Assembly (NCBI GenBank): GCA_036898135.1
Contig: CM072519.1
Coordinates: forward strand, 68,865,840 to 68,929,839
DNA: 64,000 bases
From: Oncomelania hupensis
Taxonomy: Eukaryota > Mollusca > Gastropoda > Littorinimorpha > Pomatiopsidae
Direction of reading: 5' to 3'
Below, piece by piece: positions 24,801 to 31,062 of this stretch. Made by a program: the position numbers and the translations under genes. Every line of letters starts with the position of its first letter. Position 1 is the first letter of the stretch. A model generated the notes under the pieces. That model was not told the DNA's origin. It made no database searches and saw only the letters and a program-made list of their open reading frames with translations.

Positions 24801-27800
24801 GCCAGAGAGAGGAGATGAGAGCAGGTGAAGATACTAAGTTTCTTTTATTTGTTTACATTTGCTTGTAATGTATGTTTTGTTATGTACCATTTCCTTTTGT
24901 ATATGAAGGGTAAGTTAAAGGTGTCCACCTAACCTTTGGGTCTTTGGGGAGGAAAGTGTTTGGGACCCTTTTCTCTAGACCAGCTTAGTGAGGGCTGTAC
25001 CTATCTCCTCTCCCTCGCTGCTTTACCTTCCTTGGTTCTAAACAGATCCAGGTACCCATCCACAGCTGGGTGGACTGGGGTGTATCGTGTGCTTGTTTTA
25101 ATCTTTTTGTGTCATTTGCTGTTGCCTTCCAAGCGTGGTCGCCCATCCAAGTACTAACCCTTCCCGATGTTGCTTAACATAAAACATGGCTAGCCTGTGC
25201 CCAAACCACTACATTACTGTGTGGGCCACTGTGTACATGAAGGCAAGAAATCGTTTTGTATCTTGTAGAATGGAGAGGATGGATCGGCCAGACAGAGCGG
25301 AGCGTGAGCGTGCTGCAGCTGGGATGGCAGTGGGGCGGCCGCCGAGGGAGCAGAGCAGTCGCCCACCCCCACCGTCTCAGTTCAAGGCCAAGGACCCGAT
25401 GAAGATGATGGGACTGAAGGCCAACATCAAACTCAGCCTTGTCAACAAGGTATGTGTACAGCAAACTTTATGTCACCTTTCACAAAAGATACGAACAGAC
25501 ATCTCAATCGAAATTGACAAAAAAAAGGGAAAAGAAAAGCAACAACAGAAGAAGAGACGTGTTCATTATCCAGGTAGTCTATTTTGCTCCCTCCCTTCAG
25601 TATAATGGTATTGGCTGAAGCCACTCTAACAATAATGGAAACTAAAAAATGGATCTCCTTTCTGCCTTCTAATAGACTTCCCTTTGCATCACACGTTTGA
25701 CTGATGAATGTGCTTGTTGTGTATGTAGGAACCTGTGTGACATCATACCTCAGCATATATGTGGGTTACAGATCACCGTGCTTTGAGTCTGCTTTAGCAT
25801 AAAAAGCACTTATATATTGCATCCTGTTTGATAATACATTTAAAATGAAACTTGCTACAAGAGACATCGATCATGATGAACTGTAGAGCAGGGATCAGTT
25901 TACTAGCGCGCCCTGCGCCATTGACGCATAAAAATTAAAAATGACCCATCTACAATTCTTGCCAGGGGCCGACTGGCGCTTCGATTTTTGGTACCAGTGC
26001 GCCACCACAATAACAGTGCACTGTATTGGAGGCGACAAACGTGCTTTTGCTAAGGCAAGTTCAGCGATTGGCTATGAGGGCCCGGATGTTGATCTTTCAG
26101 CCAATAAGAAGTGTTGTACGATTCTTCCAAATCAGAATTTGCTATCCTTTGCGCGTATGTTGTGTCCGTGCAAGGAGGATTTTGTGTTTTTCTTTGTGCC
26201 GCTTTGAAAATACCCCCCGGGCCTCCCCCCCCCCCCCCAAAAAAAAAAATAAAATAATAAAATAAAATAAAAAAAAAACTAAACTTGAGGTAGGACAGTC
26301 TAGACTGTCGTTTGCTGCTGTTAAACCACAGTCTACCGCCGCTAATCCTACGCAAGACGATTGTGTGAGCCCTGAGTCAAGTCAAAATACCGAAGTGTCG
26401 GACGCAGATAGGCCTATGCGGTCGTGTTCAAGTTCAGTAAACTGATCCCTGTTCTAGTTAGTGTTTTGTTGGTAAACATGCTTCACAACACATGCACACT
26501 CACAATAATCTTTTTAGTTTTACTTTTTGTAATAATATCTCCAGGTTATCTTTTACATGTACGTAAATTACTGCTGAAATCATGGCCCATTGAAATTTGA
26601 TCTGAGGGGCCCAATGGCCCATAGCTTTTTTGTGTCAGGCTGAACCCTGGTAGAGGGGTGGTTCAGTCTTATCTTCTCCTGTTGCTTTTTCTTTGATCAA
26701 CACGCATGTTCTTTTTGTTATCTTCTGTTTTTCCTTCATCTCTATCTCATCAGCTGCTTTCTTTACTCTTTCTCGCTGGCTCTTTACTTGGTACTATGTC
26801 AGTTCTAATGAGGAAAAAGATGTCTAACCTTGTTTCGCTGGACTTGGTTTTTCTTTTAAGAAGTTGTTTGAATATTAGCCACATGCGGCTAGTAGAGCTA
26901 GATTTTCACTTGTTTTTGTTTATTTCCATATATATTGTCTTGATATTTATAGGCTAATGTATTTATTTATCTCTGTTGTATGTATGTATTTATCTCTGTT
27001 GCATGTATTTAATGGTCTGCCTATATGTATCTATGGTTTGTTTATTTGATAATTTGTTTATTGTTTTATTAATTGGTTTGATTATTGCTGTCAAAAAGTG
27101 TTTCCAATTCACTATCAATAACATGACGATGGCGTCAGAATGTGCATCCTGCTTTTCAGCAGTCGTCAGAGAAGCCAGTGGGCCCACCCTCACCCATGAA
27201 AAGACGGCCAACGGAGGCTGGTGACGGTCCTCCAGCCAAGCGACCCAATATGCAGCCTCCGTCTCCTGTCAAGATGCCTTCAGGTATGCCTGCTAGCATT
27301 TATTATTAGTCAGTCTTTATTGTCTGTTACTTCCTTTTCTTCTTAGAGGCCCTTCATTCCACAATTACTAGCACAAGTACAAATGTACAAGTGTGTTTGC
27401 ATGGACATTTTTTTTTGGTTTGTTTTTGGGGATGGTGAGAGGCAATTTGTCACAGTAAACCCTGTGAGTTATGTATCACTGGATATATACATTCATGCAG
27501 TTTTTTTTTCTTACAAAATTTAGCACAGACTTTATAATCGGATTTGATGATTTTGTGATGATTTATTAATAATGGTTTGATATTTCTTTGCCAAGAGAGC
27601 TCGTGAGAAAATTTCTTGTAATTCAATATTCTGTCAAAAGTGTGTGGCAACTTTAGTATGGTGTTACACCCCAAATGTCAATTTATCCCCGATGCTTGAA
27701 TCTGTGTAACTCCAGTTCCTATCCACGCAACCCATTCACTCAATAACAAAGCAAGAATTGTCGTTAAAACGTTTTCCAACTTTATTCAGCAAAAGTGGCA

Positions 27801-29305
27801 AACAGATTCAACAACTGCATTTAAAAACTGAATTTCTACTGCCATGCAAAAGCTACGTTTTATAAAATTTTGTAACACTCCAGGACGACGTAATCAATAA
27901 CCAATCATAACACAGATGGCCACAGGAAACGTGCACTTTGTCTTCTTGTCAGAACATTGTAACACATTCTACGATGTAACACAGTGCACATTTTCTGTGG
28001 CGATCTGTGTTTTGATTATTTGTCGTCTTGTTCCCCTGTGGGTGTGCCGGGGGTTTCAGTATAAATAGTATCCCCACTGTCTCCTTTGTTCTTTCTCATT
28101 CCTACTCTGTTCTATCAATCTACTATACTATCTTCTTCGCTAGACCGGTCACCTACCTTTTTTCTTGAAAACTATTCCGGGACAAATACTCCTCATTTGT
28201 TTGTGAGGTCTGTTGGATCAGCTTGGGAATATTGGACGCTTTCTGCCAGGTGGTCACTGGGGCTTCCTATGATGTTATTATTTGGCAATGTAGGCGTTTT
28301 ATACGTATGTGTTTTGTTGATATTTTATAAGGATGTTTGTATTCTATTTTGTTTTTGTAAACAGGGGTTCGATAAATTAGAGTATAGCCTCAGCGTCCCC
28401 TGCATGGGATCCCTTTATTGTAAAGTGACCGGCTGATGGAGTGCCTTCAGTGTTACCACTGGGGTTGTTTTGGCAGATCTTTTATGCAGATCAGGGGCGA
28501 GTCCCCTTTCAGCGAAGTTCTGGTCTTGATTTTGTGTTCCTGATTCGGCTTTACTGGTCCTGATTTGGCTTGGAAGAGTCCGCTGGACCTAAAGCAATAA
28601 GCATGTAATGTAATGTAATTGTCTTCTTGTTGCGGGAGAGATCTGGAACCTTCCGTCAGTGGTAAACGGGCAATTCCAGAAAGAGGTCAATATTACCACA
28701 ACAATATGGACCTATAGAAACAAACCAACATTATGCCAAGCTTTTCCACCATCAGCATAGAACCCCCATCAAATGTAAACGAATGCTGTCATTGCACACT
28801 TCACAAAACCAAATGTTAGTAATGATCACGCGCTCCTCAATCATAACATATGGTCATTACCCATGGATAGCTTAATGCCTGCCGGAGGTATTTTGTAAAT
28901 AAAAACTGCTTTGTTTTCTGTTAATTCCCCCTATTTATATATAGCCATATTTGTGTGTTTGCAGAGAAAGCAGTCAAACCAATGTCAGGCAGAGAGCCTC
29001 GGGCCAGGTCTCCTTCGGAGAGGATACCCCGGTCAGGCACCGCTGAAATCTCGGCCTCCCTCCCCACCCTGGGAGCTGCAGCCTCCGTCCTTCGCCCTAA
29101 CACCCCCACGAAGATGCCCAGCAAACGACCTCCTTCCTCCAGGCCTGCCCATGGCCAGCCTCCTGGCAAATCTGCCCCGCTCCTTGCTTTTCCACCACCA
29201 GTGGCCAAGGCTAAAAAGAGTACGTCCTCACGCAGGGAGGAACTTCTGAAACAGCTGAAAGCAGTGGAGGACGCCATCGCCAGGAAAAAAGCCAAGATGC
29301 AGTGA
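2296..29305 (+). CDS. ZC3H18: ZC3H18 (zinc finger CCCH domain-containing protein 18), 19 coding exons
   Basis: ZC3H18 links the nuclear cap-binding complex to the NEXT/exosome RNA-decay machinery and acts in mRNA export and turnover. Coding exons: 2296-3822, 7121-7162, 7794-7938, 8146-8219, 8344-8433, 8727-8887, 9470-9593, 9949-10013, 11275-11424, 12072-12188, 14379-14444, 16035-16225, 16955-17251, 17723-17994, 19099-19197, 24524-24824, 25269-25449, 27160-27283, 28965-29305. Order: an acidic Ser/Glu-rich N-terminus (1-523), one CCCH finger (C547, C555, C561, H565), the conserved AWERGLRQAKE and RYENF blocks, RS and RGG-rich tracts, a Gly-His-Pro repeat, an IKLSLVNK block, and the family C-terminus EELLKQLKAVEDAIARK. 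All phases fit except exon 12, where one base seems to be missing. With it the total is 4,368 nt, about 1,455 residues, longer than the human protein of about 950. The extra length is mostly low-complexity. Confidence 0.93.
4003..4873 (+). mobile_element. hAT-like element, non-autonomous, TSD TAGATC
   Basis: This 871-bp insertion in ZC3H18 intron 1 has ends CAGGGTTGCCAACC and GGTTGGCAACTG and exact flanking 6-bp duplications TAGATC (3997-4002 and 4874-4879). It keeps the start of a transposase-like ORF (4379, MPKRKKTSDESPEKKK) that soon stops, and lacks the catalytic core. A second copy lies at 55881-56683. hAT elements usually make 8-bp duplications, so the 6-bp length is notable. Confidence 0.85.
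5234..5342. repeat. Near-perfect 50-bp inverted repeat (hairpin)
   Basis: The two arms of about 50 bp (from 5234, and ending 5342) differ at only about two positions and are separated by a few bases around TTATAG. The outer ends read ATTTAACAAGAAATAAAC and its complement. It sits in ZC3H18 intron 1. It could be a hairpin MITE, a foldback element or a small-RNA precursor. No flanking duplication was found. Confidence 0.8.
5650..6085 (+). repeat. SINE-like element with GCGC-ATATA tail
   Basis: The left end has an A-box-like GATGCAGTGGGTTAGTCGCC, and the right end reads AAAAGCGCAATATATATGCC, a LINE-derived SINE tail type. A related 3' part occurs at 25590-25830 (shared GGTATTGG, CCTTCTAATA and cacATGTTTGA-type blocks), with a shorter piece near 34535. 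It is intronic. Confidence 0.6.
7121..7162 (+). CDS. ZC3H18: ZC3H18 coding exon 2
   Basis: A 42-base exon, phase 0 to 0, between a TTTCACAG acceptor and a GTGAGT donor. It encodes EGEDSDKDEGELDD, continuing the acidic N-terminal region. Confidence 0.85.
7405..7660. repeat. SINE-derived fragment
   Basis: Blocks such as TATAAACCAAGGTTTAG and GACGCTCATG, then GAGAAGGCAGCCCGAATTTC, recur in diverged form at 10190-10300, 33225-33325 and 53990-54090. It lies in the intron before the zinc-finger exon. Boundaries are approximate. Confidence 0.45.
7794..7938 (+). CDS. ZC3H18: ZC3H18 coding exon 3 (CCCH zinc finger)
   Basis: 145 bases, phase 0 to 1. It encodes the CCCH finger with spacing C-x7-C-x5-C-x3-H (CRFYQRGQC, then TWGLNCRFLH), followed by PGVNDKG as in vertebrate ZC3H18. 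It is preceded by EEGEIKDDVTPKKPFVKP. Confidence 0.93.
8146..8219 (+). CDS. ZC3H18: ZC3H18 coding exon 4
   Basis: 74 bases, phase 1 to 0. It encodes GNYQMIEIPGMRWNGPG and then SLPAWAPE. The segment directly follows the zinc finger, as in other ZC3H18 proteins. Confidence 0.9.
8344..8433 (+). CDS. ZC3H18: ZC3H18 coding exon 5
   Basis: 90 bases, phase 0. It contains the family block ETAWERGLRQAKE after a Pro-rich linker. Confidence 0.92.
8727..8887 (+). CDS. ZC3H18: ZC3H18 coding exon 6
   Basis: 161 bases, phase 0 to 2. It encodes QLKKASERKEHES, then NFEEKRLNLSVDEDREMNKE, then FPKDPYYDQAE, matching the conserved post-finger region of the family. Confidence 0.9.
9470..9593 (+). CDS. ZC3H18: ZC3H18 coding exon 7
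   Basis: 124 bases, phase 2 to 0. It encodes YDEEEYYKQ, then WQGGRYENFEVRYTRDMPYP, equivalent to the vertebrate GGQYENF block. Confidence 0.9.
9680..9852. repeat. 30-bp minisatellite, about 6 copies
   Basis: The unit contains ATCTTGATAGATGGCACAGA and then CCTATTTGGA, nearly identical copy to copy. It lies in the intron between coding exons 7 and 8. Because 30 is divisible by 3 it stays open on both strands, which is not evidence of coding. Confidence 0.95.
9949..10013 (+). CDS. ZC3H18: ZC3H18 coding exon 8
   Basis: 65 bases, phase 0 to 2, between a GTGTTCAG acceptor and a GTAAGA donor. It encodes EKEYYPPPPDRYPRHYSPPV and then DK completed in the next exon. Confidence 0.88.
10078..10500 (+). 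repeat. tRNA-headed SINE with L2-type tail
   Basis: The left end has an A-box-like GGGAGCTCAGTTGGCAG. The right end reads CAGCGCCTTGAGCAGCTCTT, then AAAAGCGCTATATAAAAATG, a tail type shared by SINEs mobilised by L2-clade LINEs. The same tail recurs at 16505-16575. Intronic. Confidence 0.6.
11275..11424 (+). CDS. ZC3H18: ZC3H18 coding exon 9
   Basis: 150 bases, phase 2 to 2. It encodes FGRERREEPRPEPPYRNERM, then a Pro-rich stretch ending DEWHDPWR. Confidence 0.87.
12072..12188 (+). CDS. ZC3H18: ZC3H18 coding exon 10
   Basis: 117 bases, phase 2 to 2, with acceptor TGTTGTAG and donor GTAAGT. It encodes an RS/RG-rich stretch including RSKSPKAGGNRRGRSRSRSG. Confidence 0.87.
12927..13990. mobile_element. 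hAT-like element, TSD CACAAA
   Basis: This 1,064-bp insertion in ZC3H18 intron 10 has ends CAGGGTGGAGAA and TTCTCCACCCTG and exact 6-bp duplications CACAAA (12921-12926 and 13991-13996). It contains an open segment 13175-13492 with an acidic STDEGEFTGF stretch but no recognisable transposase core. The right arm carries a G/C-rich CCCCTGGGCCC block. Confidence 0.85.
14379..14444 (+). CDS. ZC3H18: ZC3H18 coding exon 11
   Basis: 66 bases, phase 2 to 2, between CTTGCCCTCAG and a GTGACA donor. It encodes CKKKKLIIKWYPPSPPPPVN and then K. It was found by phase and splice-site fit rather than by strong conservation, so it could be alternatively spliced. Confidence 0.7.
15051..15147. repeat. 32-bp minisatellite, 3 copies
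   Basis: Three tandem units share GTGAAAATCAGGTAATTTTA, in ZC3H18 intron 11. Confidence 0.9.
16035..16225 (+). CDS. ZC3H18: ZC3H18 coding exon 12, with apparent 1-base deletion in a G run
   Basis: The exon begins at tandem acceptors CAGCAG (after 16034 or 16037). The first part encodes an RS domain (SHSRSGSSSRSSVSRSSISS) up to PPGVERG. After GAACGGGGGGTGG the sensible frame changes to poly-Gly followed by DRNYSGPPPGRY. Only that second frame joins the next exon. One extra G in the run would restore a single frame and the phase total, so a sequencing or assembly indel, or a polymorphism, is likely. Confidence 0.82.
16505..16575 (+). repeat. SINE/L2-type 3' tail fragment
   Basis: It reads GATCCAGCGCCTTGAGCAGC, then a GCGCTATGTAAGAATGATTC end, close to the tail of the element at 10078-10500. 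Confidence 0.55.
16955..17251 (+). CDS. ZC3H18: ZC3H18 coding exon 13 (RGG-rich)
   Basis: 297 bases, phase 2 to 2. It encodes RGGRGGGGQGGDWRDHDRGQ, repeated GYNNYNNRGYNRGGGGG, a Gln-rich patch and GRVRPGERRIPPDAL. RGG-type tracts are typical RNA-binding low-complexity regions. Confidence 0.88.
17723..17994 (+). CDS. ZC3H18: ZC3H18 coding exon 14 (RS domain)
   Basis: 272 bases, phase 2 to 1. It encodes a long Ser/Arg/Gly repeat (for example SGSGSRSGSSSSYSRSGSG), then NNLYRDLGGSSAKKK. RS tracts are phosphorylated splicing or export-type interaction surfaces. Confidence 0.9.
18565..18960. repeat. 55-bp minisatellite, about 7-8 copies
   Basis: Tandem units contain AAGGTTAAAGCAATATCATA and then GTCATAAAGGTTGAAGTAAC. 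Period is about 55 bp from 18573 to 18954. Intronic. Confidence 0.92.
19099..19197 (+). CDS. ZC3H18: ZC3H18 coding exon 15
   Basis: 99 bases, phase 1 to 1, after TTGTTGTCAG and before GTGAGA. It encodes VKDKAIEGARGPKAPKVPHV and then MGPPQMGPPEQPR. Confidence 0.85.
20029..20330 (+). repeat. Chimeric tRNA/5S SINE, full copy
   Basis: The head has a tRNA A-box-like TAGCGCAGTGGTTGG. It is followed at once by a 5S rRNA internal-promoter block: AAGTTAAGCATCGTC, then GGTTAGCACTTGGATGGGTG and ACCGC. The body ends CTACGGCCACAAGGCTATGG and a T-rich run. Inverted at 21198-21486, with further copies at 49052 and (diverged) 24910. Confidence 0.8.
20900..22870 (-). pseudogene. CR1-like LINE remnant (reverse transcriptase), antisense in ZC3H18 intron 15
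   Basis: Reading the minus strand, fragments of one reverse transcriptase occur in order: SNTQGLDCISPRVFKQW (22455-22661), IGIPQKSILVPILFTIF then FADDTKIY (21685-22062), and a C-terminal block with FCNTNLRKFCFYNRIATF (21024-21257). Frames are broken. The 3' end carries a CTA microsatellite (20903-20926), and the same 3' structure is seen in the fragment at 45959-46506. A SINE interrupts it at 21198-21486. Confidence 0.85.
21198..21486 (-). repeat. Chimeric tRNA/5S SINE inserted in the CR1-like LINE
   Basis: This is an inverted copy of the element at 20029-20330. It is flanked by a duplication GGTTGGTATTGCA (left) and GGTTAGTATTGCA (right) derived from the LINE, so it is younger than that LINE. 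Confidence 0.82.
22879..24438 (-). mobile_element. piggyBac-like element (outer), TTAA target
   Basis: The ends are TTAA-CCCTTAGCCTGC (22875) and GCAGCCTAAAGG-TTAA (24442). On the minus strand, an ORF start near 23508 encodes MARRTYMAEEVAKMF followed by an acidic DDDSEDKDFDAGDD tract, as at piggyBac transposase N-termini. The DDD catalytic domain is missing. A second TTAA element is inserted inside it. Confidence 0.72.
23732..24395. mobile_element. piggyBac-type MITE (inner), TTAA target
   Basis: The ends CTCTTTCCCTGCCA and TGGCAGGGAAAGAG are flanked by TTAA at 23728-23731 and 24396-24399. The 664 bp contain no transposase. Near the right end is a palindrome-rich ATCGACGATATATCGTCGAT. Confidence 0.85.
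24524..24824 (+). CDS. ZC3H18: ZC3H18 coding exon 16 (Gly-His-Pro repeat)
   Basis: 301 bases, phase 1 to 2. After a His/Pro-rich start it encodes a run of HPG triplets (GHPGHPGHPGHPGHPG), then arginine-rich PERGVRPDRPGRPERGDES. The minus strand is also open here, as a shadow of the triplet repeat. Confidence 0.9.
24910..25230 (-). repeat. Diverged tRNA/5S SINE
   Basis: The minus strand reads TGTAGTGGTTTGGGCAC (A-box-like), then TTAAGCAACATCGGG and GGTTAGTACTTGGATGGGCG, closer to genuine 5S rRNA than the other copies. The 3' body (CCTCGCTGCTTTACCTTCC on plus) matches the family. Confidence 0.7.
25269..25449 (+). CDS. ZC3H18: ZC3H18 coding exon 17
   Basis: 181 bases, phase 2 to 0. It encodes MERMDRPDRAERERAAAG and ends KANIKLSLVNK, matching the short IKLTLLNK-type motif near the C-terminus of vertebrate ZC3H18. 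Confidence 0.92.
25590..25830 (+). repeat. SINE 3' part (same family as 5650-6085)
   Basis: It shares TAATGGTATTGG, CCTTCTAATA, TGTGCTTGTTGTGT and an AAAAAGCACTTATATATTGC end with the element at 5650-6085. Confidence 0.6.
25889..26649. mobile_element. hAT-like element, TSD GTAGAG
   Basis: The ends CAGGGATCAG and CTGAACCCTG are flanked by exact GTAGAG copies (25883-25888 and 26650-26655). An inverted copy of the left end (AAACTGATCCCTG, ending 26451) lies inside. The left part resembles the MITE at 48062-48298 (GCGCGCC, GCGCCATTG, ATGACCCATCT). No transposase is recognised. Confidence 0.75.
27160..27283 (+). CDS. ZC3H18: ZC3H18 coding exon 18
   Basis: 124 bases, phase 0 to 1. It encodes QSSEKPVGPPSPMKRRPTEA and then PPAKRPNMQPPSPVKMPS. 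The acceptor is CAGCAG, so two in-frame starts three bases apart are possible. Confidence 0.88.
28033..28618 (+). repeat. ~585-bp retroposon family, copy 1
   Basis: It starts near GTGTGCCGGGGGTTTCAG, with TATAAATAG just inside, and ends GCTGGACCTAAAGCAATAAG plus an ATGTA repeat. Imperfect duplications TTGTCGTCTTGTT and TTGTCTTCTTGTT flank it. Inverted copies lie at 36725-37262 and 61170-61745. It is longer than a typical SINE and has no conserved protein across copies. Confidence 0.75.
28965..29305 (+). CDS. ZC3H18: ZC3H18 coding exon 19 (terminal)
   Basis: 341 bases, phase 1 to stop. It ends with TSSRREELLKQLKAVEDAIA followed by RKKAKMQ and tandem stops TGATAA. This C-terminal helix is the most recognisable family signature after the CCCH finger. 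Confidence 0.95.
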
Positions 29306-30321
29306 TAACGGCCAGACCTTTAGACCGGAGCAGCCAAGATGGCAGTGATATTGGTCCCCAAACCTTTAGGCTGCAGTTATTATGGTCAAACGCTCAGACA
29401 GCAACATCTCCTAGTGTCCAAGTCACAGCCAAAACTTTTATAGACTGTATCATCTATCACTATCATCAATGTTTTTCTCCTTTATGACATGTGATTACTA
29501 GTATCCGTTCAGTGTAATCGCAGTATGTTTGGATTTACTTCGTGGTGTTCAAAAGGTTGTTAGCATGTTCGGTAACACAAGTGTGCTTTGCTAGATGACA
29601 TTGTGGCATCTTTTTTATAATTTTTTTAACAGGAAATAGTGTTATTGTCCATCTGATAATCTGTAGCAAAAGTTAACGCTTTGTTTCCTTTGACAGAAAT
29701 GATCAGATGTGTGGCACCCTTTGGATAGGGATTAATGTAGAATTATACTTGTTTTGTAAGCTTTTGTTCCAGTAAAATTAATTTTGTTGCACAAACCAGA
29801 GATTAAATTCAGGTGAAAACAAGTATGTATGGGAGATGACGACACTTTTTGTGGGTTTTTTTCTTTAACATTTATATGAGCACATACATTTATTCCACAT
29901 TTCAAGCAGCGATTTTCCATTTCAAGCAGTACGTGTTTCTAACATAACATACGTTGACTTTCATTAGTGTCAGAAAGTTCACAGTTTGTGATTTCAGTTT
30001 TGAACACTGACAAGGCTCCTCCTCCCTCCACACCCATCCATCCTCCAATTGTATCACTAATATCAATGTGTTAATATTTGTTTTGAGTCACACTGTTGAT
30101 GATTATGATGAGACAGTGTGTAAATTATCTATCACCCATTTTTGTATTGAAAACTTGTTGTAGTTGTTGCTAAAGTAACTTTCAAAAGTCCTTAGGTAGT
30201 TTCAATGTCGGAGTGTGTAGTTGTTTTGGTGGTGGTGTGTATATTGCAAAGTGAAGTCTGAGACAGACAAGCAACAGAAGTTGGTGTCAGTTGTAGTTGC
30301 CAGCGTACCAATATTGTATAA
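29306..30321 (+). other. ZC3H18: ZC3H18 3' UTR and flank
   Basis: No gene or repeat is recognised. No AATAAA was found close to the stop, so the polyadenylation site is not placed. Confidence 0.4.
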
Positions 30322-30400
30322 GTGGTCCATAGCTGGGTGGTTAGAGCGTTTGACTGACCATGATCCAGGTTCCAGTCCGGTGGGGAGGCAAAAGTAAAAG
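30322..30400 (+). repeat. tRNA-derived SINE head
   Basis: It has a good A box (TAGCTGGGTGGTTAGAGCG) and B box (GGTTCCAGTCC) at tRNA-like spacing. The acceptor-stem ends GTGGTCC and GGGGAGG do not pair, so it is a SINE head or tRNA relic rather than a functional tRNA gene. Confidence 0.6.
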
Positions 30401-30501
30401 TGACTATTTTTTTTAACTGTCCCTTTTAGCAGTAGGATTGCTTTGGTGGTTCAGCGTTGATTTTAGGCTCCTACCCTCTTCTTCCCTGTGGTGGTCATAC
30501 C

Positions 30502-31062
30502 CGTCTGAGGTATCACCAAAAATGGGTGCAGACTTTAACATCCCCGTCTGAGGTATCACCAAAGGTGGGTGCAGACTTTAAACATCCCCGTCTGAGGTAT
30601 CACCAAAGGTGGGTGCAGACTTTAACATCCCCGTCTGAGGTATCACCAAAGGTGGGTGCAGACTTTAACATCCTCGTCTGAGGTATCACCAAAGGTGGGT
30701 GCAGACTTTAACATCCCTGTCTGAGGCATCACCAAAGGTGGGTGCAGACTTTAAACATCCCCGTCTGAGGAATCACCAAAGGTGGGTGCAGATGTTAACA
30801 TTCCCATCTGAGGTATCACCAAAGGTGGGTGCAGACTTTAACATCCCCGTCTGAGGTATCACCAAAGGTGGGTGCAGACTTTAACATCCCTGTCTGAGGT
30901 ATCACCAAAGGTGGGTAAAGACTTTAACATCCCCGTCTGAGGTATCACCAAAGGTGGGTGCAGACTTAACACCCCCGTCTGAGGTATCACCAAAGGTGGG
31001 TGCAGACTTAACATCCCCGTCTGAGGTATCACCAAAGGTGGGTGCAGACTTTAAACATCCCA
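30502..31062. repeat. 43-44-bp minisatellite, about 13 copies
   Basis: The unit contains GAGGTATCACCAAAGGTGGG, then TGCAGACTTTAACATCCCCG. Copies are highly homogeneous with occasional one-base length changes. It begins directly after the tRNA-like SINE head. Confidence 0.95.

Noticed and set aside
24508..24868. ORFs in other frames of the HPG exon
   Set aside because: The triplet repeat keeps all frames open. Only the HPG frame fits the splice phases.
26435..26451. Right end of the hAT element starting 25889
   Set aside because: It is an inverted copy of the left end but is followed by TTCTAG, not GTAGAG. The end at 26649 gives an exact duplication.
28086..28436. 116-codon ORF in the ~585-bp retroposon
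   Set aside because: The other two copies do not preserve the frame, so it is not counted as a gene.
30322..30395. Functional tRNA gene
   Set aside because: The A and B boxes are good, but the acceptor arms do not pair.
30502..31062. CRISPR-like array
   Set aside because: Units are contiguous with no unique spacers. It is a minisatellite in an animal genome.
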